Shown: positions 22,088-34,700 of the stretch, piece by piece
Layout: each line of letters opens with the position of its first letter
How positions within the stretch are numbered: the first letter of the stretch is position 1
Origin: Przewalskia tangutica
Lineage: Eukaryota; Streptophyta; Magnoliopsida; Solanales; Solanaceae
DNA: 64,000 bases
Assembly: GCA_029844215.1 (NCBI GenBank)
Contig: CM056738.1
Span: 47,132,388-47,196,387, forward strand
Reading direction: 5' to 3'
The notes under the pieces: model-generated
What the model saw: the letters and a program-made list of their open reading frames with translations, nothing else
The model's database searches: none
Told to the model about the DNA's origin: nothing
Program-made: the position numbers and the translations under genes

Positions 22088-22313
22088 ATTCAGATGGCCC
22101 CGTATGAGGCTTTGTATGGGAGGAAGTGCAGGTCGCCCATTGGTTGGTTTGACGTAGGTGAGACTCAGTTGATTGGACCAGACATGGTTCAACAAGCGAT
22201 CGACAAGGTGAAACTCATACAGGAGAGATTACTAGCGGTCCAGAGTCGACAGAAGTCATATGTTGATAATCGGCGTCGGCACTTAAAGTTTCAGATCGAT
22301 GACTGGGTAGGCT
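22088..22313 (+). pseudogene. Inverted chromovirus integrase fragment
   Basis: The plus strand reads QMAPYEALYGRKCRSPIGW and continues to FQIDDWV, nearly identical to the minus-strand integrase at about 8870-9085. It is a 225-bp piece of the integrase C-terminal region of the same family, in the opposite orientation to the element it adjoins. Both ends are abrupt, and it stops at 22313 inside the DDWV motif. Confidence 0.88.
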
Positions 22314-22439
22314 TTGGATGAATGTGTGGCCTTCAAGAAAATAGTCTTTAGACTGATCGACTGAAAATCCATCCACCACCTGTAGGGACATCACTCCCTA
22401 CTGGTCCATGACTCTGCTATGCCTAGTGCAGGAATCACC

Positions 22440-22680
22440 ATGGGCACACGGCTCTGGTACTATGACTTCACCGCTTTTGAGAATTCGTATGCTGACCTCT
22501 TCTCACTTCAATGCTGCATCGACAAGGTTATTCAGACTACTTACAAAACCGTCCAAATCACTTCGAAGACAAATATATGCTTTTACCACTTAGGAGCTCC
22601 CAGACATGACATTGAAGAATGTGAAGCCTTAAAGTTCGAGCATTTAGTTAACACCGACCAGATCTGGCTCGTGATATAAG
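22440..22680 (+). pseudogene. Gag fragment, Tat-type, with CHC residues
   Basis: The plus frame shows FENSYADLFSLQCCIDKVIQ and then CFYHLGAPRHDIEECEALKF, ending at a stop. This is the form of the gag C-terminal part of Tat-lineage elements, where a CxYHxGxxGHxxExC motif follows a SYADLFxRL block. It appears to come from a second copy, because the Tat element to the right has its own version of this region near 24910. The stretch 22314-22440 has no recognisable content. Confidence 0.5.
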
Positions 22681-23373
22681 TCCGCTTTTAGAAAAGCCAT
22701 CAGAAAATGCGTGGTGGTACGGATGACGACCCGCCATACCTTCAGGGCGAAGCCATCTTTTGGGTAGTTTAGGCATCCCTTTTTCTAACTTTCAATTAAA
22801 AGTATCCCCCTCCCACATTTTTGTAAATGAATTCATGTTCGAGCTGATGTCATAAGGAGAGATATGTGGGAAGATCGTATCAGGCCTGGTCAGGGTAGAA
22901 ATTAATTTTCGAGTAGAAGAAATTATGATATAATTTCTATGTAACCCGAACTATGGTAGGGCTGACTTCCCGATGAGAGATATATAGGCAATCTATATAA
23001 TATTTAACCCATATATTATATAAATTATAATTCCCTCCTTATTTATAGGACTGTTTCAAGATTAATGATGTGGTGGCAAATCAACCACAAGCCTTCAAAC
23101 CGAAACCCTAAAAACCAAAATTTGCTAAAATAACCAAAATACCCCAGAATGGAAAATCAATCAAGAGATCGTATCAAATACATGAGTCTATGTGTTTTGT
23201 GTGCAACTTATGTGCGATATCTTGTATTATGATTTTTGACTAACGTACTAAGTCATTTTCTTTTGAGTTGTTTTTCTTCTTATAGAAAAGGGTCGATCTG
23301 TCACGGAACACTAGCATACTTCGCCAGATCTAAAGTTGTGGCAACATCCCTAAACCAAGACAACAAAGCCAAC
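22681..23373 (+). other. Leader region of the Tat element, no gene
   Basis: Non-coding. The phrase gaactatggtagggctgact ... gatatataggcaatc near 22946-22995 resembles the 'ggatacgtagg' text of Tat-type untranslated regions, also seen at 40000-40210. No LTR or PBS could be identified, so the 5' end of the Tat element is missing or too decayed. Confidence 0.45.
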
Positions 23374-25060
23374 ATGACTGGTACTCCCGAGGATATTCAT
23401 AACAAAAGTTCTATGATTGAGGACATAGTTTCTCAATATCCCTACAATGACTCACACTCCGAGGACATAATCACCATGCTATTCAAACAAGTAGTCGACC
23501 TTCAAGAACAAGTCACAAGGACTGAAGCTGCCAATGCTGCCAGAGAAGGCTGTTGTTGAGGCAAGAAGGCCTCCACCACTATTTCCATCCCTAAACTTGC
23601 CCGTGCCCGAGCATTTACCAAACACCCATACTGATACCTCTTACCAAACACCACCTCCACCAAATACCACCCACATAGCTAGGACCTCTCAATTTACACC
23701 TACTTTCTAGGTGCCACCAGTTTATGCAAATCCCAGCTTTCACCAAAACACATCTACCCATATTACTCCTAGAGTTGCGGACACTCCCAAAAGATGCCCC
23801 ATGCATCCTATTGTATCTTTCCACAACCCAATCATACCTATTGACTCCTCACCTAAATTATATCATTACGAGGAAATGGAAAGAGCATGGAGGTCCAAGC
23901 GGGATCGAAGAAAGAGAGAAATGGAACAGAAAATGATGGATATGTTCGAGAATACAGACAAAGACTCCTACAAATCAATGAGATTGAGGTATGATAATCT
24001 TTGCCTGTATCCCGATTTGAATTTTTCGGAGGGATTCAAAGTGGTCAAATTTTAACACTTCAACGACACAGGAAACCCTAAAGCTCATCTGAGAGCTTAT
24101 TGCGACCACCTAGTCATCGCCATAGGTAACAAGACACTGTTAATAAGGCTCTTTAGTCGAAGCCTTATAGGTGAAGCATCTGAATGGTTCACAACGCAAG
24201 ACCTCAACCGTTGTGACTCATGGGAAGAGATGGTGAAAACCTTTATGGACAACTTCTGTTTCAATGTGGAAAATATTCCAGACCGTGGAGAAAATTCACC
24301 AAAAAACAACAAAGACCTACTGCGAGTATGCATGTAGGTGGAGGGATGAGGCCACACAAGTATATCCTTTGATGAGTGAAGAAGAATTGGTTTCAGTATT
24401 CATCCGATATTAGGATCTGAATTGCTATGACAAAATGCTGGCTATGACCGGAAGGTCATTTTTCAATTTAGTCAAGATGGTAGAGACTATAGAAGATGGT
24501 CTCAAAATAGGAAAAAATGTTAGCGTCATGAACAAAGCTGGCACTGGAGCTGCCAAGAAAAAGAAAGAGGATGTGGTAAACGTCTCTCACACTCCTTCGA
24601 TGTATACCAATCTCCTCCTCTGAGCAACTATATATCATCACCCTACAGCCCCATGCAAGTATATTATGGACAACCAAATTATCAATATCCATAATAAATT
24701 ACCAAACATTATACCCGCTTTCCAAGCTCCATCTCTAAATTATCATATTACCGTGCCCACAAACCAAGCGTCTCAAAACCAACAAAATCATTATAACCAG
24801 TCGCCTTCATTTTGTTTGCCAAATTGAGTGTCGTCGATTTCATTAAAGTCGTGCCGCCAAAACTCGCCAACCCGGAAGGTTTCTTCTACTAACTTGGTCA
24901 GAATTGTGCTTACCATTCTGGAGGGATTGGGCATTCCACCAAAAATTGATAAATGAGAAGTCATTCTAGAGGCCGCAACACCCAATGTAGATAAAAATCC
25001 CCTTCCAAATCACGGTGCCAATCATATACATATGATAGAAAGAGAAGAGGATTGGGTGGT
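23374..25060 (+). pseudogene. Tat-lineage Ty3/gypsy gag
   Basis: ATG at 23374 opens MTGTPEDIHNKSSMIEDIV with a coiled-coil-like stretch (ITMLFKQVVDLQEQVTRTEA). After frame breaks it continues with MRLRYDNLCLYPDLNFSEGF, GNPKAHLRAYCDHLVIAIGN, LFSRSLIGEASEWFTTQDL and WEEMVKTFMDNFCFNVENIP, the capsid-domain blocks of solanaceous Tat-type gag. Near 24900-25030 come NCAYHSGGIGHSTKN and NPLPNHGANHIHMIE, the usual zinc-like motif and linker before protease. There are many stops. It lies upstream of protease and RT of the same element. Confidence 0.85.
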
Positions 25061-25560
25061 GAGTATATCATTGACCCCCGAGGGCATTGAAAGTCTATAG
25101 AGTGCACATTCGCCTCCATCATATTGCAAGAACACCTTATCTTTAAGATACTGATTTTGGCCCCAAATAAGTCGTTTGTAATCCAAGTTCCTCAAGTGGT
25201 CATCCTGGCTCTTAAAAATAAAGTCGCAGCCGTAGCTCAGGGCATGACGAGATCAAGTAAGTGATATGCTTCCAAATAATTAGTGCAAGAAGCGCCCTGC
25301 AAAGAAATTAATCAAAGAAGTCTCATCACTGATGGAGAAGCTGAGGACTTTTAGCGCCGGATGCAGCCGAAGGACTACTCCATTATTGAACATCTACAAA
25401 AAACACCGGCCAAGATTTCAGTGATGTTACTACTCCTGAGCTCTACATAACATCACTTAGCCTTAATGAAAACGCTAGATGAAGTCCATGTCCCAGAAGT
25501 GATAAGTAGTGAAACATTGGCCAACAAAATAGGACACATGATCATGGCATATTAAATTTC
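25061..25560 (+). pseudogene. Gag-protease linker of the Tat element
   Basis: Degenerate coding remains with short recognisable pieces and many stops. No separate gene is seen. Confidence 0.5.
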
Positions 25561-26116
25561 CTTCCCCGATGATGAATTGCCAAAAGAAGGAGCAACTCAT
25601 AACAAGGCTCTTCACAACACTATCAAGTGTTGAGGCAAGATAATTTCCAGGGTTTTCGTTGATGGTGGGGCTGGACTCAATATATACCCCATATAGACAC
25701 TGAAGCAGTTAGGGTATGGCATTGGGAAGGTATGCCAGAGTCATACTAATGTAAGAGATTGAGGTACAACATGACACCACAGGTGAAGTGGACCTTGATA
25801 TAAAAATGGGCCCACCGAATTCACTATGGAGTTCCAAGTCATGGACATCAACACCAACTACAACCTCCTATTAGGGAGACCATGGATGTACATGACTGGA
25901 GATGTGCCATTATCTTTACACCAATCAATGAAGTTTATCTAGGAAGATCACGAGGTCGTGATCCATGATGCGGGAAGTATCCACAACTATCTCGATAGCT
26001 CGGTAATAGTAATTGAAGAGGTCCCTACAGACACTACTTTCCACATAGTGGAACTTGCGTGATTTAACCACCTAGGGGATGATAAAGACATTCTAATGTC
26101 GCCTTCCCACATAATA
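25561..26116 (+). pseudogene. Tat-lineage aspartic protease
   Basis: The plus strand shows the active-site block VFVDGGAGLNIYP (VDGG in place of the usual DGGS-type text) and the C-terminal block EFQVMDINTNYNLLLGRPWM ... VPLSLHQSMKF ... EDHEVVIH, characteristic of Tat protease. Frame breaks and stops occur between them. The element is interrupted just after this domain by the 26122-35937 insertion and resumes at 35943. Confidence 0.82.
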
Positions 26117-26121
26117 TTTAC
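26117..26121. other. Target site duplication of the LARD-like element (left)
   Basis: TTTAC at 26117-26121 is repeated at 35938-35942, immediately outside the TG...CA ends. Confidence 0.95.
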
Positions 26122-29100
26122 TGTTACACCCCGTATTTACAGGACATGTTTTAAGAACGTACGTAAGAACTCATAAGTGTCAAGATTAGAGACTTGTAAG
26201 AATTTATATGAATTATGAAATTGTCGGAAAACATTTTGTTGTGACGAACGGGAGGACGACACGTGTCACCCCCCCTTATGATGCCTTGGACGATTTAGGC
26301 ATGGCCAATATGGTCATTGACCATAGTCTTGGATGACAAAGTCTTGCAAGTAGTGAAGCTTGACAATCTTGACCAAAGTCAAAGGTCCCACAAGCCTTGA
26401 TATTTAAGTAAAGCTCATCCAAACCACCCATTTGTTTGCATCTTGACCCTCCAATGTGTTTTATAATACTACTAGTAGTGAGACTTAGTCCAACACTTAG
26501 AGAAAAATTGAAGAGAATTGGATGAACTCCACATTGAGCTCTCGGGTTTGAGAGGGACCAAGGAGAGAAAAAAATTCGTTTGTTGTCTATTAAGCTCCAC
26601 ACTTTAAACCAAGGTTCATGAGTGTTATGTAAGTGTATCTCAATAGAAAAATCCCGGAAAATGAGAGTTGTCGTATTAGTCGCAAAGTGAAATCCGAGTG
26701 GCGTGCTAGGTTGTGGCTTGGAGGTTTGAAGGAAAGTTGTTGGTATTGTTCTAAGGGTCTCAGTAAGCGGATTGAAGTGTCTTGAAGAGGCTCTAAGTTG
26801 CTAAGGAGCGACTTGGATTTGGAAGTTAGTGAGATTCGTTGAGGTATAATTTTGTTCTCTTTAAGTGTTACAAGATTATGTATTGTTGTTAGCCTTACAT
26901 TTTACTAGCATGAAGCATATGTGTTGAAGTTTATAAGGATTATAGATCGATTGTAGTCTTTGAAATTCGAAATGAAATGTAGGCCATGTTAAGTTGGATT
27001 ACAATTTGATCGTTGTTAGAATCGTCGCATGTTATTGACTTGAAGCTTATGGTAGTACTAACCAAATGCGACTTGATATCTTATTATGCTACCATTTTGG
27101 TTTGAAATGGAAATTGGATAAGAATTAGTTTGGTTGAACTCAAGGTGGCCGATTTTGGACTTGTAGTTTGTAGTAGTTGGTTAGTCATTTGTATTGGACT
27201 ATCTTCTATTTAATTGTGAGCCAATTGGGCTGTTTAGTTAGTCATTTGTATTGGACTATCTTCTACTTAATTGTGAGCCAATTGTGGCTGTTTGGTTATT
27301 GTATTCGACCTTGAAAAGGTGGCAAAGTTAGTAGAAACAAAGGAGGTCTTTGTCCGATTTTCCGTAGGATTAGTGACTTAGCACTTAGAATGATTCTGCG
27401 TTGGAAGTAAAAGGTTAATGGACATATTGTGACCATTATAGGTTGAAGTACTAAGTATAGCGTATCCTACTTGGAGAATGGAATAGCTATCAAGGTTGGA
27501 GTACTTTGGAGCATTTTGCTATTTGTCGACAATCGTCGCGGTATGTGAACCTCTTCCTTCCTTTGGCATGATTCTATGTATGGAATATACTTGTGGTATC
27601 CTTTCATGTTTCCTTACTCTTAGAAGTTAAGAGGTAGTTATGTGAATTACCCATGTAGAACTTTTCCTATCTTTTGAGCATGACTAGTTGCACGTGTATG
27701 TAGTCAGAGACATCTGAACTATGACATCATTTACTTGTTTTATGTGATGCCAAGTCGGGTGGGTTAGGAGATTAACTCACTTCTTTGAAAATAGTAAGGA
27801 TGTCTTAAGTTGATTTTAAAGTTAAGGGACTTGAAGAGTTTTAAAGTATGTGATACTTGTCCCGTTTTAAACGTATAAGTCCCTTGGATAGGAAATTGTT
27901 TATGGCTAAGGTATAAAGTGAATATAACGACTTTATGGGAAGTTAGTTATATTTGCCTTATGGAAAGATAAATGACTTGACTATGTAAAAAGGCAACTTG
28001 ATTTTACGGCATCAATTGCCTAAGGTTTTATATAAAAAGGAGTCGAGTTGATTTGGCTAATTTACGGCACAAATGAGTATAAGTATCGAATAAGCCACTG
28101 CGGCGTTAATAAAGGAAAATGTAATGACAATCCATTATGTTAAAACAAGTAGAAATCCTCCATCTGCATAGAAGCTAAGATAAGACAAAATTGTATTACA
28201 TTTTCTAGATCATGGCTACTTGAATAAGATCGTTATAAATAAGTATAACTTATTCACGACGCACCAAAGATTTGTTACAAATTTTAAAAGAGTTTACGTA
28301 TGAAGCTTTTAAGACTTTGAAACTTGTCTTCTAAAAAGTTAAGAGACTTGATGTATTTTGAAAGTTAAGAGATTTGATTTGAAAGTATAAATCTCTTAGT
28401 TATAAAAGGAATGAGTTTGTCTAAAACCATAAAGGGTTATAACGGCTTTATGGGAAGTGGGTTATAACGGCTTTATGGAAGGATAAGAGAATGGTTTTCT
28501 CTAATAACGTAATCAAAGGAATAACTTGTATTAAACGGCAAATTGGTTTAAAGGTACCAATTGCTTAAGGCTTTTAATAAAAGAAGTCACTTGTTTTAGA
28601 AGCCGGTGTTTGTATTTCTAAAAAAGGTATTGTGACTTGTCTTGAAAGGTGAATAGGACTTGATACTACGGGTGTTAGTATCTTGGAGCTTTACATAGAA
28701 AGGAGTCTTTTATAAAAGAATGTACGTATGTAGTACTTTGGCTTGATAAATTGAGAATTTGTCTAAGTGTGCCTTGATAAGTACTTTGACTTGTTAAAAG
28801 AGAATTATTCTATGTATGCCTTGATTAGTACTTTGGCTTGATAAAATGAGAATTATCCTATGTGTGCCTTGATAAGTACTTTGGCTTGATTAATTGAGAA
28901 CTTGCCTATATGTGCTGGTAATAGCCTTAGAGTGCAAGTATTATGTTTTATTAAGTTGTCGCGACTCTCGGTTGAAGGGTCGGATGTCTTGTTGTAAGTT
29001 ACTGGGACGTCTGCAAGCGGTGATGTGGGGTTCCACGGGTATGCTTCCGTTATTTGTAGCACTTGGGTTAAAATTCCCGGATTTTATAAAAGACATGGTA

Positions 29101-30318
29101 GTGCTTATGTCTTGTTTGATGGTCGGTCGAGATAGGGTAAGAGTATAAATGAGGGGCAAGCCCCAAGACGTTATACCACCTTCTCCAGGGTAAGAGTATA
29201 AGTGAGGGTAAACCCCAAGACTGTACCACCGCTTTATGTGTTGTTTGACGACCAAGTCGAGATAGGGTAAGAGTATAAATGAGGCAAGCCCAGACGTTAT
29301 ACCTTCTCCGGTAAGAGTATAAGTGAGGTAGACCCCAAGATGCTATACCACCGCTACCACCTTCTCCGGGGTAAGAGTATAAGTGAGGTAGACCCAGACG
29401 CTATACCACCGGTGGGACTTGGTGTTCATGTATGCCTATTGGTGTATTATTATACCTGGGTGTCGGCAGTGATGTGGGATTCCACGCGGGATATATATAT
29501 GTATTGTGTATGTGTGCGCCGACGGTGAGGTGGGATGCCACGGCGCGTCACGTGGTTATGTTTTACACTAATAGTATCGACGATGATGGGGATTCCACGG
29601 GCATGCTTTGATATTAGTGTGACTTGATCGCGTCCCAGTTGGGTCGGGCAAAGATATGTGTCCCTCGTAGTGGGCGGACTATGTTATGAAAGATAAGTAA
29701 GTTATATGGTAATGAACTTAATGATTCTTTTTCTAAATAATGCGTAAGAATGTGACTATAACTTTTATTGGGAATGGAAAGGATAATAAGGTACGATTAA
29801 GTTCATAAGTGGTAATGACACGGCAGGATCCGTAAGTATTTTTATACTTGTCCTTGTCATTCTTTTATGCGATTATGATTTGTTTCTTATCGTTATATTC
29901 TGCTCCATATTCGCAATTTTTGTTATCGACCCCGCCCGAAGTGCGTTCATGCCGCAGTTTAGGTACGATTGTGGATCCGCGAGCTTAGGATCCGGTTCAG
30001 AAGTCGAGATGGCTCCGGTGTTTGGAGTTGTCACGTTTATGTTTATTCAAGTGCAGCGGGGCCTTGTCCATACGATTGTTATGTCAAAACTCTTAGAGGT
30101 CTGTATTCACATTTTGTGGGTCAGTTTGTAAAAGAAATGAGGCAACTGCTTCGGTTGTATTTATATATGTTCAGGAAGGTAGCACTATCGGCTAACCTGT
30201 TTTTACTTACGATGTTTTATTTTTAAGTTTCATGTATGTTCCGTTGATTTTCTCTGATGATTACCGAAAGGGTGCCCATGTAGGGCGCCAGTCGCGGTCC
30301 CGGGGTCGGGTCGTGACA
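26122..30318 (+). repeat. 5' LTR of the LARD-like element
   Basis: Begins TGTTACACCCCGTATTTAC and ends GGGTCGGGTCGTGACA. It contains a direct duplication of about 58 bp near 27179-27295 and the tandem array at 29134-29420. The matched antisense open frames near 26276 and 31897 exist only because the LTRs are near-identical, and have no known homology. Confidence 0.93.
29134..29420. repeat. Tandem array of about 60 bp in the 5' LTR
   Basis: Five units start with gggtaagagtataaatgagg or close variants (29134, 29189, 29256, 29309 and 29370, to within a base or two) and end in variants of cgttataccacc. The start (GGTAAGAGTATAA) and the end (reverse complement GGTGGTATAA) are partly complementary, so each unit can fold back on itself. 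Confidence 0.85.
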
Positions 30319-31742
30319 AAAGTGGTATCAGAGCAGTTAGTCCTCGGAAAGTGTCTACGCACCGTGTACAGAGTCTTGATTATCGTGTGTTGTGCACCAC
30401 ATCTATAATCGTGAGGTTGCGGGACATTTAGGATTGGTTTCATTCTTCTCACTCGAGATCGTGCCATAGAGCCGTGTTGTTGTGGTCGCTCTCCTAACGA
30501 GTTATGTTGATTGCAGCCACGAGAAAGCGCGATGACCCGGGAAGGACTATGTGGATCGCGTATCCGGTAGGTAATGATTATAGTATAGTTGGTATTGTGA
30601 CATACATCTATACGGAGTTATGTATGAGGGTCGACGCGCGTGTTGCCTAGAATGATTTTAGATTACCAGAATCGGTAAAGACTAACTAGATACCGGAAGG
30701 TATGGAATAGTTAATGAATTTTCGCCAAGGTCTTGTGGTTTATTTTGAGATTATTGGGAAAGGATGAATGCGATAGGGTAGTGAACCCTTAAGAAGCCAT
30801 ATTAAGGAACCTAACGGAATGTCATGTTAATAGATTAAGCTGCGTAGTATGCTTAAGAGAATTATACGGATGAGGCCTGTATAGAGTAAGTAATGGTTGT
30901 TGTGATCGAGACAACATGGTTATGATTTTATGAGAAGTTTTTATACCCGTTATTGGGGGATTGGTAAGGTAGGCTTGGAGCATGGAAATTGCGAGCCTAA
31001 GAATATTGATAACTGCCGAGACCTTAGATGTATAAGGCTTTCTCTGGCAATAAGATTTTAAGTCAGACCAAGGATAAGAGTTAAGTGCGACGCTGAGTAG
31101 GGTCGAGGACCTGTTACGGGTCTCCCCATATCCTGGAATGAAGTGGGATCAGTTGGTAGTAGTTCCGCTACGTGACGGGGTCACGAGGGCGCAAGGCCCA
31201 AGTCTAGTTAATTGTTTTACGGGTTCGTGGACGCGTTCCACCGGAACCAGGTCATGAAAGCCGGAAATGACCTTATATTGTTTTATAGAGTGACTCCAAA
31301 GATTAGAGGCCAGAATCGGTATGGAAGTTATATATGTATACTAGTATGAGTTGGGAGTACGGAAAGAGTACGACCAGTAAGAAAGATAGCAACCAAGTGT
31401 AAAGGAATAGATCCTGAATCCATAAGAACCTTTCGAGGTAACTACACCCGTGAGTGTTTGGGGTGGTAGCTGAGCGGGAATATGAGATTTTCCCGGTGAT
31501 GATACAGTCGTCAGACCCTTAGTAGACCGAGTAGAGAGGATTATGACAGGCTTTAAGGTCATTATGAGTATGGACTAGTTGGCTTTATAAGTGCCAAGGT
31601 TGACATCTTAGCATAAGTATTGTTATGTGGCCATGTGTGGCATTGTTGGTATGTCGGGGTTGTGAAAAGAAGCTATGTCGCTTATTATAAAGATTGACTC
31701 CGAAAGAACATTCGGGGACGAATGTTTCTAAGGGGGGAAGAA
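30319..31742 (+). other. Interior of the LARD-like element: PBS, leader, no coding sequence
   Basis: The PBS TGGTATCAGAGCA lies at 30323-30335. The next 190 bp follow the chromovirus leader (minus strand of about 21880-22080), sharing agttagtcctcgg, gttgtgcacca, catttaggattggtttc and gatcgtgccatagag. Near 30515 is text like a chromovirus gag start (gcagccacgagaaagcg), with no open frame after it. At 31700-31742 the end text cggggacgaatgtttctaag leads into the polypurine tract AAGGGGGGAAGAA. In between there is no recognisable protein. Confidence 0.85.
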
Positions 31743-34700
31743 TGTTACACCCCGTATTTACAGGACATGTTTTAAGAACGTACGTAAGAACTCATAAGTG
31801 TCAAGATTAGAGACTTGTAAGAATTTATATGAATTATGAAATTGTCGGAAAACATTTTGTTGTGACGAACGGGAGGACGACACGTGTCACCCCCCCTTAT
31901 GATGCCTTGGACGATTTAGGCATGGCCAATATGGTCATTGACCATAGTCTTGGATGACAAAGTCTTGCAAGTAGTGAAGCTTGACAATCTTGACCAAAGT
32001 CAAAGGTCCCACAAGCCTTGATATTTAAGTAAAGCTCATCCAAACCACCCATTTGTTTGCATCTTGACCCTCCAATGTGTTTTATAATACTACTAGTAGT
32101 GAGACTTAGTCCAACACTTAGAGAAAAATTGAAGAGAATCGATGAACTCCACATTGAGCTCGGGTTTGAGAGGGACCAAGGAGAGAAAAAATTCGCTTGT
32201 TGTCTATTAAGCTCCACACTTTAAACCAAGGTTCATGAGTGTTATGTAAGTGTATCTCAATAGAAAAATCCTGAAAAAAGAGAGTTTTCGTATTAGTCGC
32301 AAAGTGAAAACCTAGTGGCTTTCTAGGTTTTGGATTGGAGGTTTGAAGGAAAGTTGTTGGTATTGTTCTAAGGGTCTCAAGTAGCGGATTGAAGTGTCTT
32401 GAAGAGGCTCTAAGTTGCTAAGGAGCGACTTCGGATTTGGAAGTTAGACTGAGATTCGTTGAGGTATAATTTTGTTCTCTTTAAGTGTTACAAGATTATG
32501 TATTGTTGTTAGCCTTACATTTTACTAGCATGAAGCATATGTGTTGAAGTTTATAAGGATTATAGATCGATTGTAGTCTTTGAAATTCGAAATGAAATGT
32601 AGGCCATGTTAAGTTGGATTACAATTTGATCGTTGTTAGAATCGTCGCATGTTATTGACTTGAAGCTTATGGTAGTACTAACCAAATGCGACTTGATATC
32701 TTATTATGCTACCATTTTGGTTTGAAATGGAAATTGGATAAGAATTAGTTTGGTTGAACTCAAGGTGGCCGATTTTGGACTCAGAGTTTGTAGTAGTTGG
32801 TTAGTCATTTGTATTGGACTATCTTCTATTTAATTGTGAGCCAATTGGGGCTGTTTAGTTAGTCATTTGTATCGACTATCTTCTACTTAATCGTGAGCCA
32901 ATTGGGGCTGTTTGGTTATTGTATTCGACCTTGAAAAAGGTGGCAAAGTTAGTAGAAACAAAGGAGGTCTTTGTCCGATTTTCCGTAGGATTAGTGACTT
33001 AGCACTTAGAATGATTCTGCGTTGGAAGTAAAAGGTTAATGGACATATTGTGACCATTATAGGTTGAAGTACTAAGTATAGCGTATCCTACTTGGAGAAT
33101 GGAATAGCTATCAAGGTTGGAGTACTTTGGAGCATTTTGCTATTTGTCGACAATCGTCGCGAGGTATGTGAACCTCTTCCTTCCTTTGGCATGATTCTAT
33201 GTATGGAATATACTTGTGGTATCCTTTCATGTTTCCTTCTACTCTTAGAAGTTAAGAGGTAGTTATGTGAATTACCCTATGTAGAACTTTTCCTATCTTT
33301 TGAGCATGACTAGTTGCACGTATGTAGTACGGTAGACATACAAGACTATGACATCATTTACTTGTTTTATGTGATGCCAAGTCGGGTGGGTTAGGAGATT
33401 AACTCACTTCTTTGAAAATAGTAAGGATGTCTTAAGTTGATTTTAAAGTTAAGGGACTTGAAGAGTTTTAAAGTATGTGATACTTGTCCCGTTTTAAACG
33501 TATAAGTCCCTTGGATAGGAAATTGTTTATGGCTAAGGTATAAAGTGAATATAACGACTTTATGGGAAGTTAGTTATATTTGCCTTATGGGAAGATAAAT
33601 GACTTGACTATGTAAAAAGGCAACTTGATTTTACGGCATCAATTGCCTAAGGTTTTATATAAAAAGGAGTCGAGTTGATTTGGCTAATTTACGGCACAAA
33701 TGAGTATAAGTATCGAATAAGCCATCGCGGCGTTAATAAAGGAAAATGTAATGACAATCCATTATGTTAAAACAAGTAGAAATCCTCCATCTGCATAGAA
33801 GCTAAGATAAGACAAAATTGTATTACATTTTCTAGATCATGGCTACTTGAATAAGATCGTTATAAATAAGTATAACTTATTCACGACGCACCAAAGATTT
33901 GTTACAAATTTTAAAAGAGTTTACGATTTAAGCTTTTAAGACTTTGAAACTTGTCTTCTAAAAAGTTAAGAGACTTGATGTATTTTGAAAGTTAAGAGAT
34001 TTGATTTGAAAGTATAAATCTCTTAGTTATAAAAGGAATGAGTTTGTCTAAAACCATAAAGGGTTATAATGGCTTTATGGGAAGTGGGTTATAACGGCTT
34101 TATGGAAGGATAAGAGAATGGTTTTCTCTAATAACGTAATCAAAGGAATAACTTGTATTAAGGAACGGCAAATTGGTTTAAAGGTACCAATTGCTTAAGG
34201 CTTTTAATAAAAGAAGTCACTTGTTTTAGAAGCCTGTTTGTATTTCTAAAAAGGTATTGTGACTTGTCTTGAAAGGTGAATAGGACTTGATACTACGTGT
34301 TAGTATCTCGAGCTTTACATAGAAAGGAGTCTTTATAAAAGAATGTACGATGTAGTACTTTGGCTTGATAAATTGAGAATTTGTCTAAGTGTGCCTTGAT
34401 AAGTACTTTGACTTGTTAAAAGAGAATTATTCTATGTATGCCTTGATTAGTACTTTGGCTTGATAAAATGAGAATTATCCTATGTGTGCCTTGATAAGTA
34501 CTTTGGCTTGGTTAATTGAGAACTTGCCTATATGTACGGTAATAGCCTTAGAGTGCAAGTATTATGTTTTATTAAGTTGTCGCGACTCTCGGTTGAAGGG
34601 TCGGATGTCTTGTTGTAAGTTACCGACGCATCGATGCCGATGTGGGTTCCACTGTATGCTTCCGTTATTTGTAGCACTTGGGTTAAAATTTCGGATTTTA

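Noticed and set aside
26276..26602. Antisense frame of about 107 residues present in both LARD LTRs (26276-26602, 31897-32217)
   Set aside because: Its presence in both copies follows from LTR identity; the stretch is not kept open in the solo LTR at 51066, and no domain is recognised.
29134..29420. Regularly spaced repeats resembling a CRISPR array
   Set aside because: The units are contiguous tandem repeats within a plant LTR, with no unique spacers and no cas genes.
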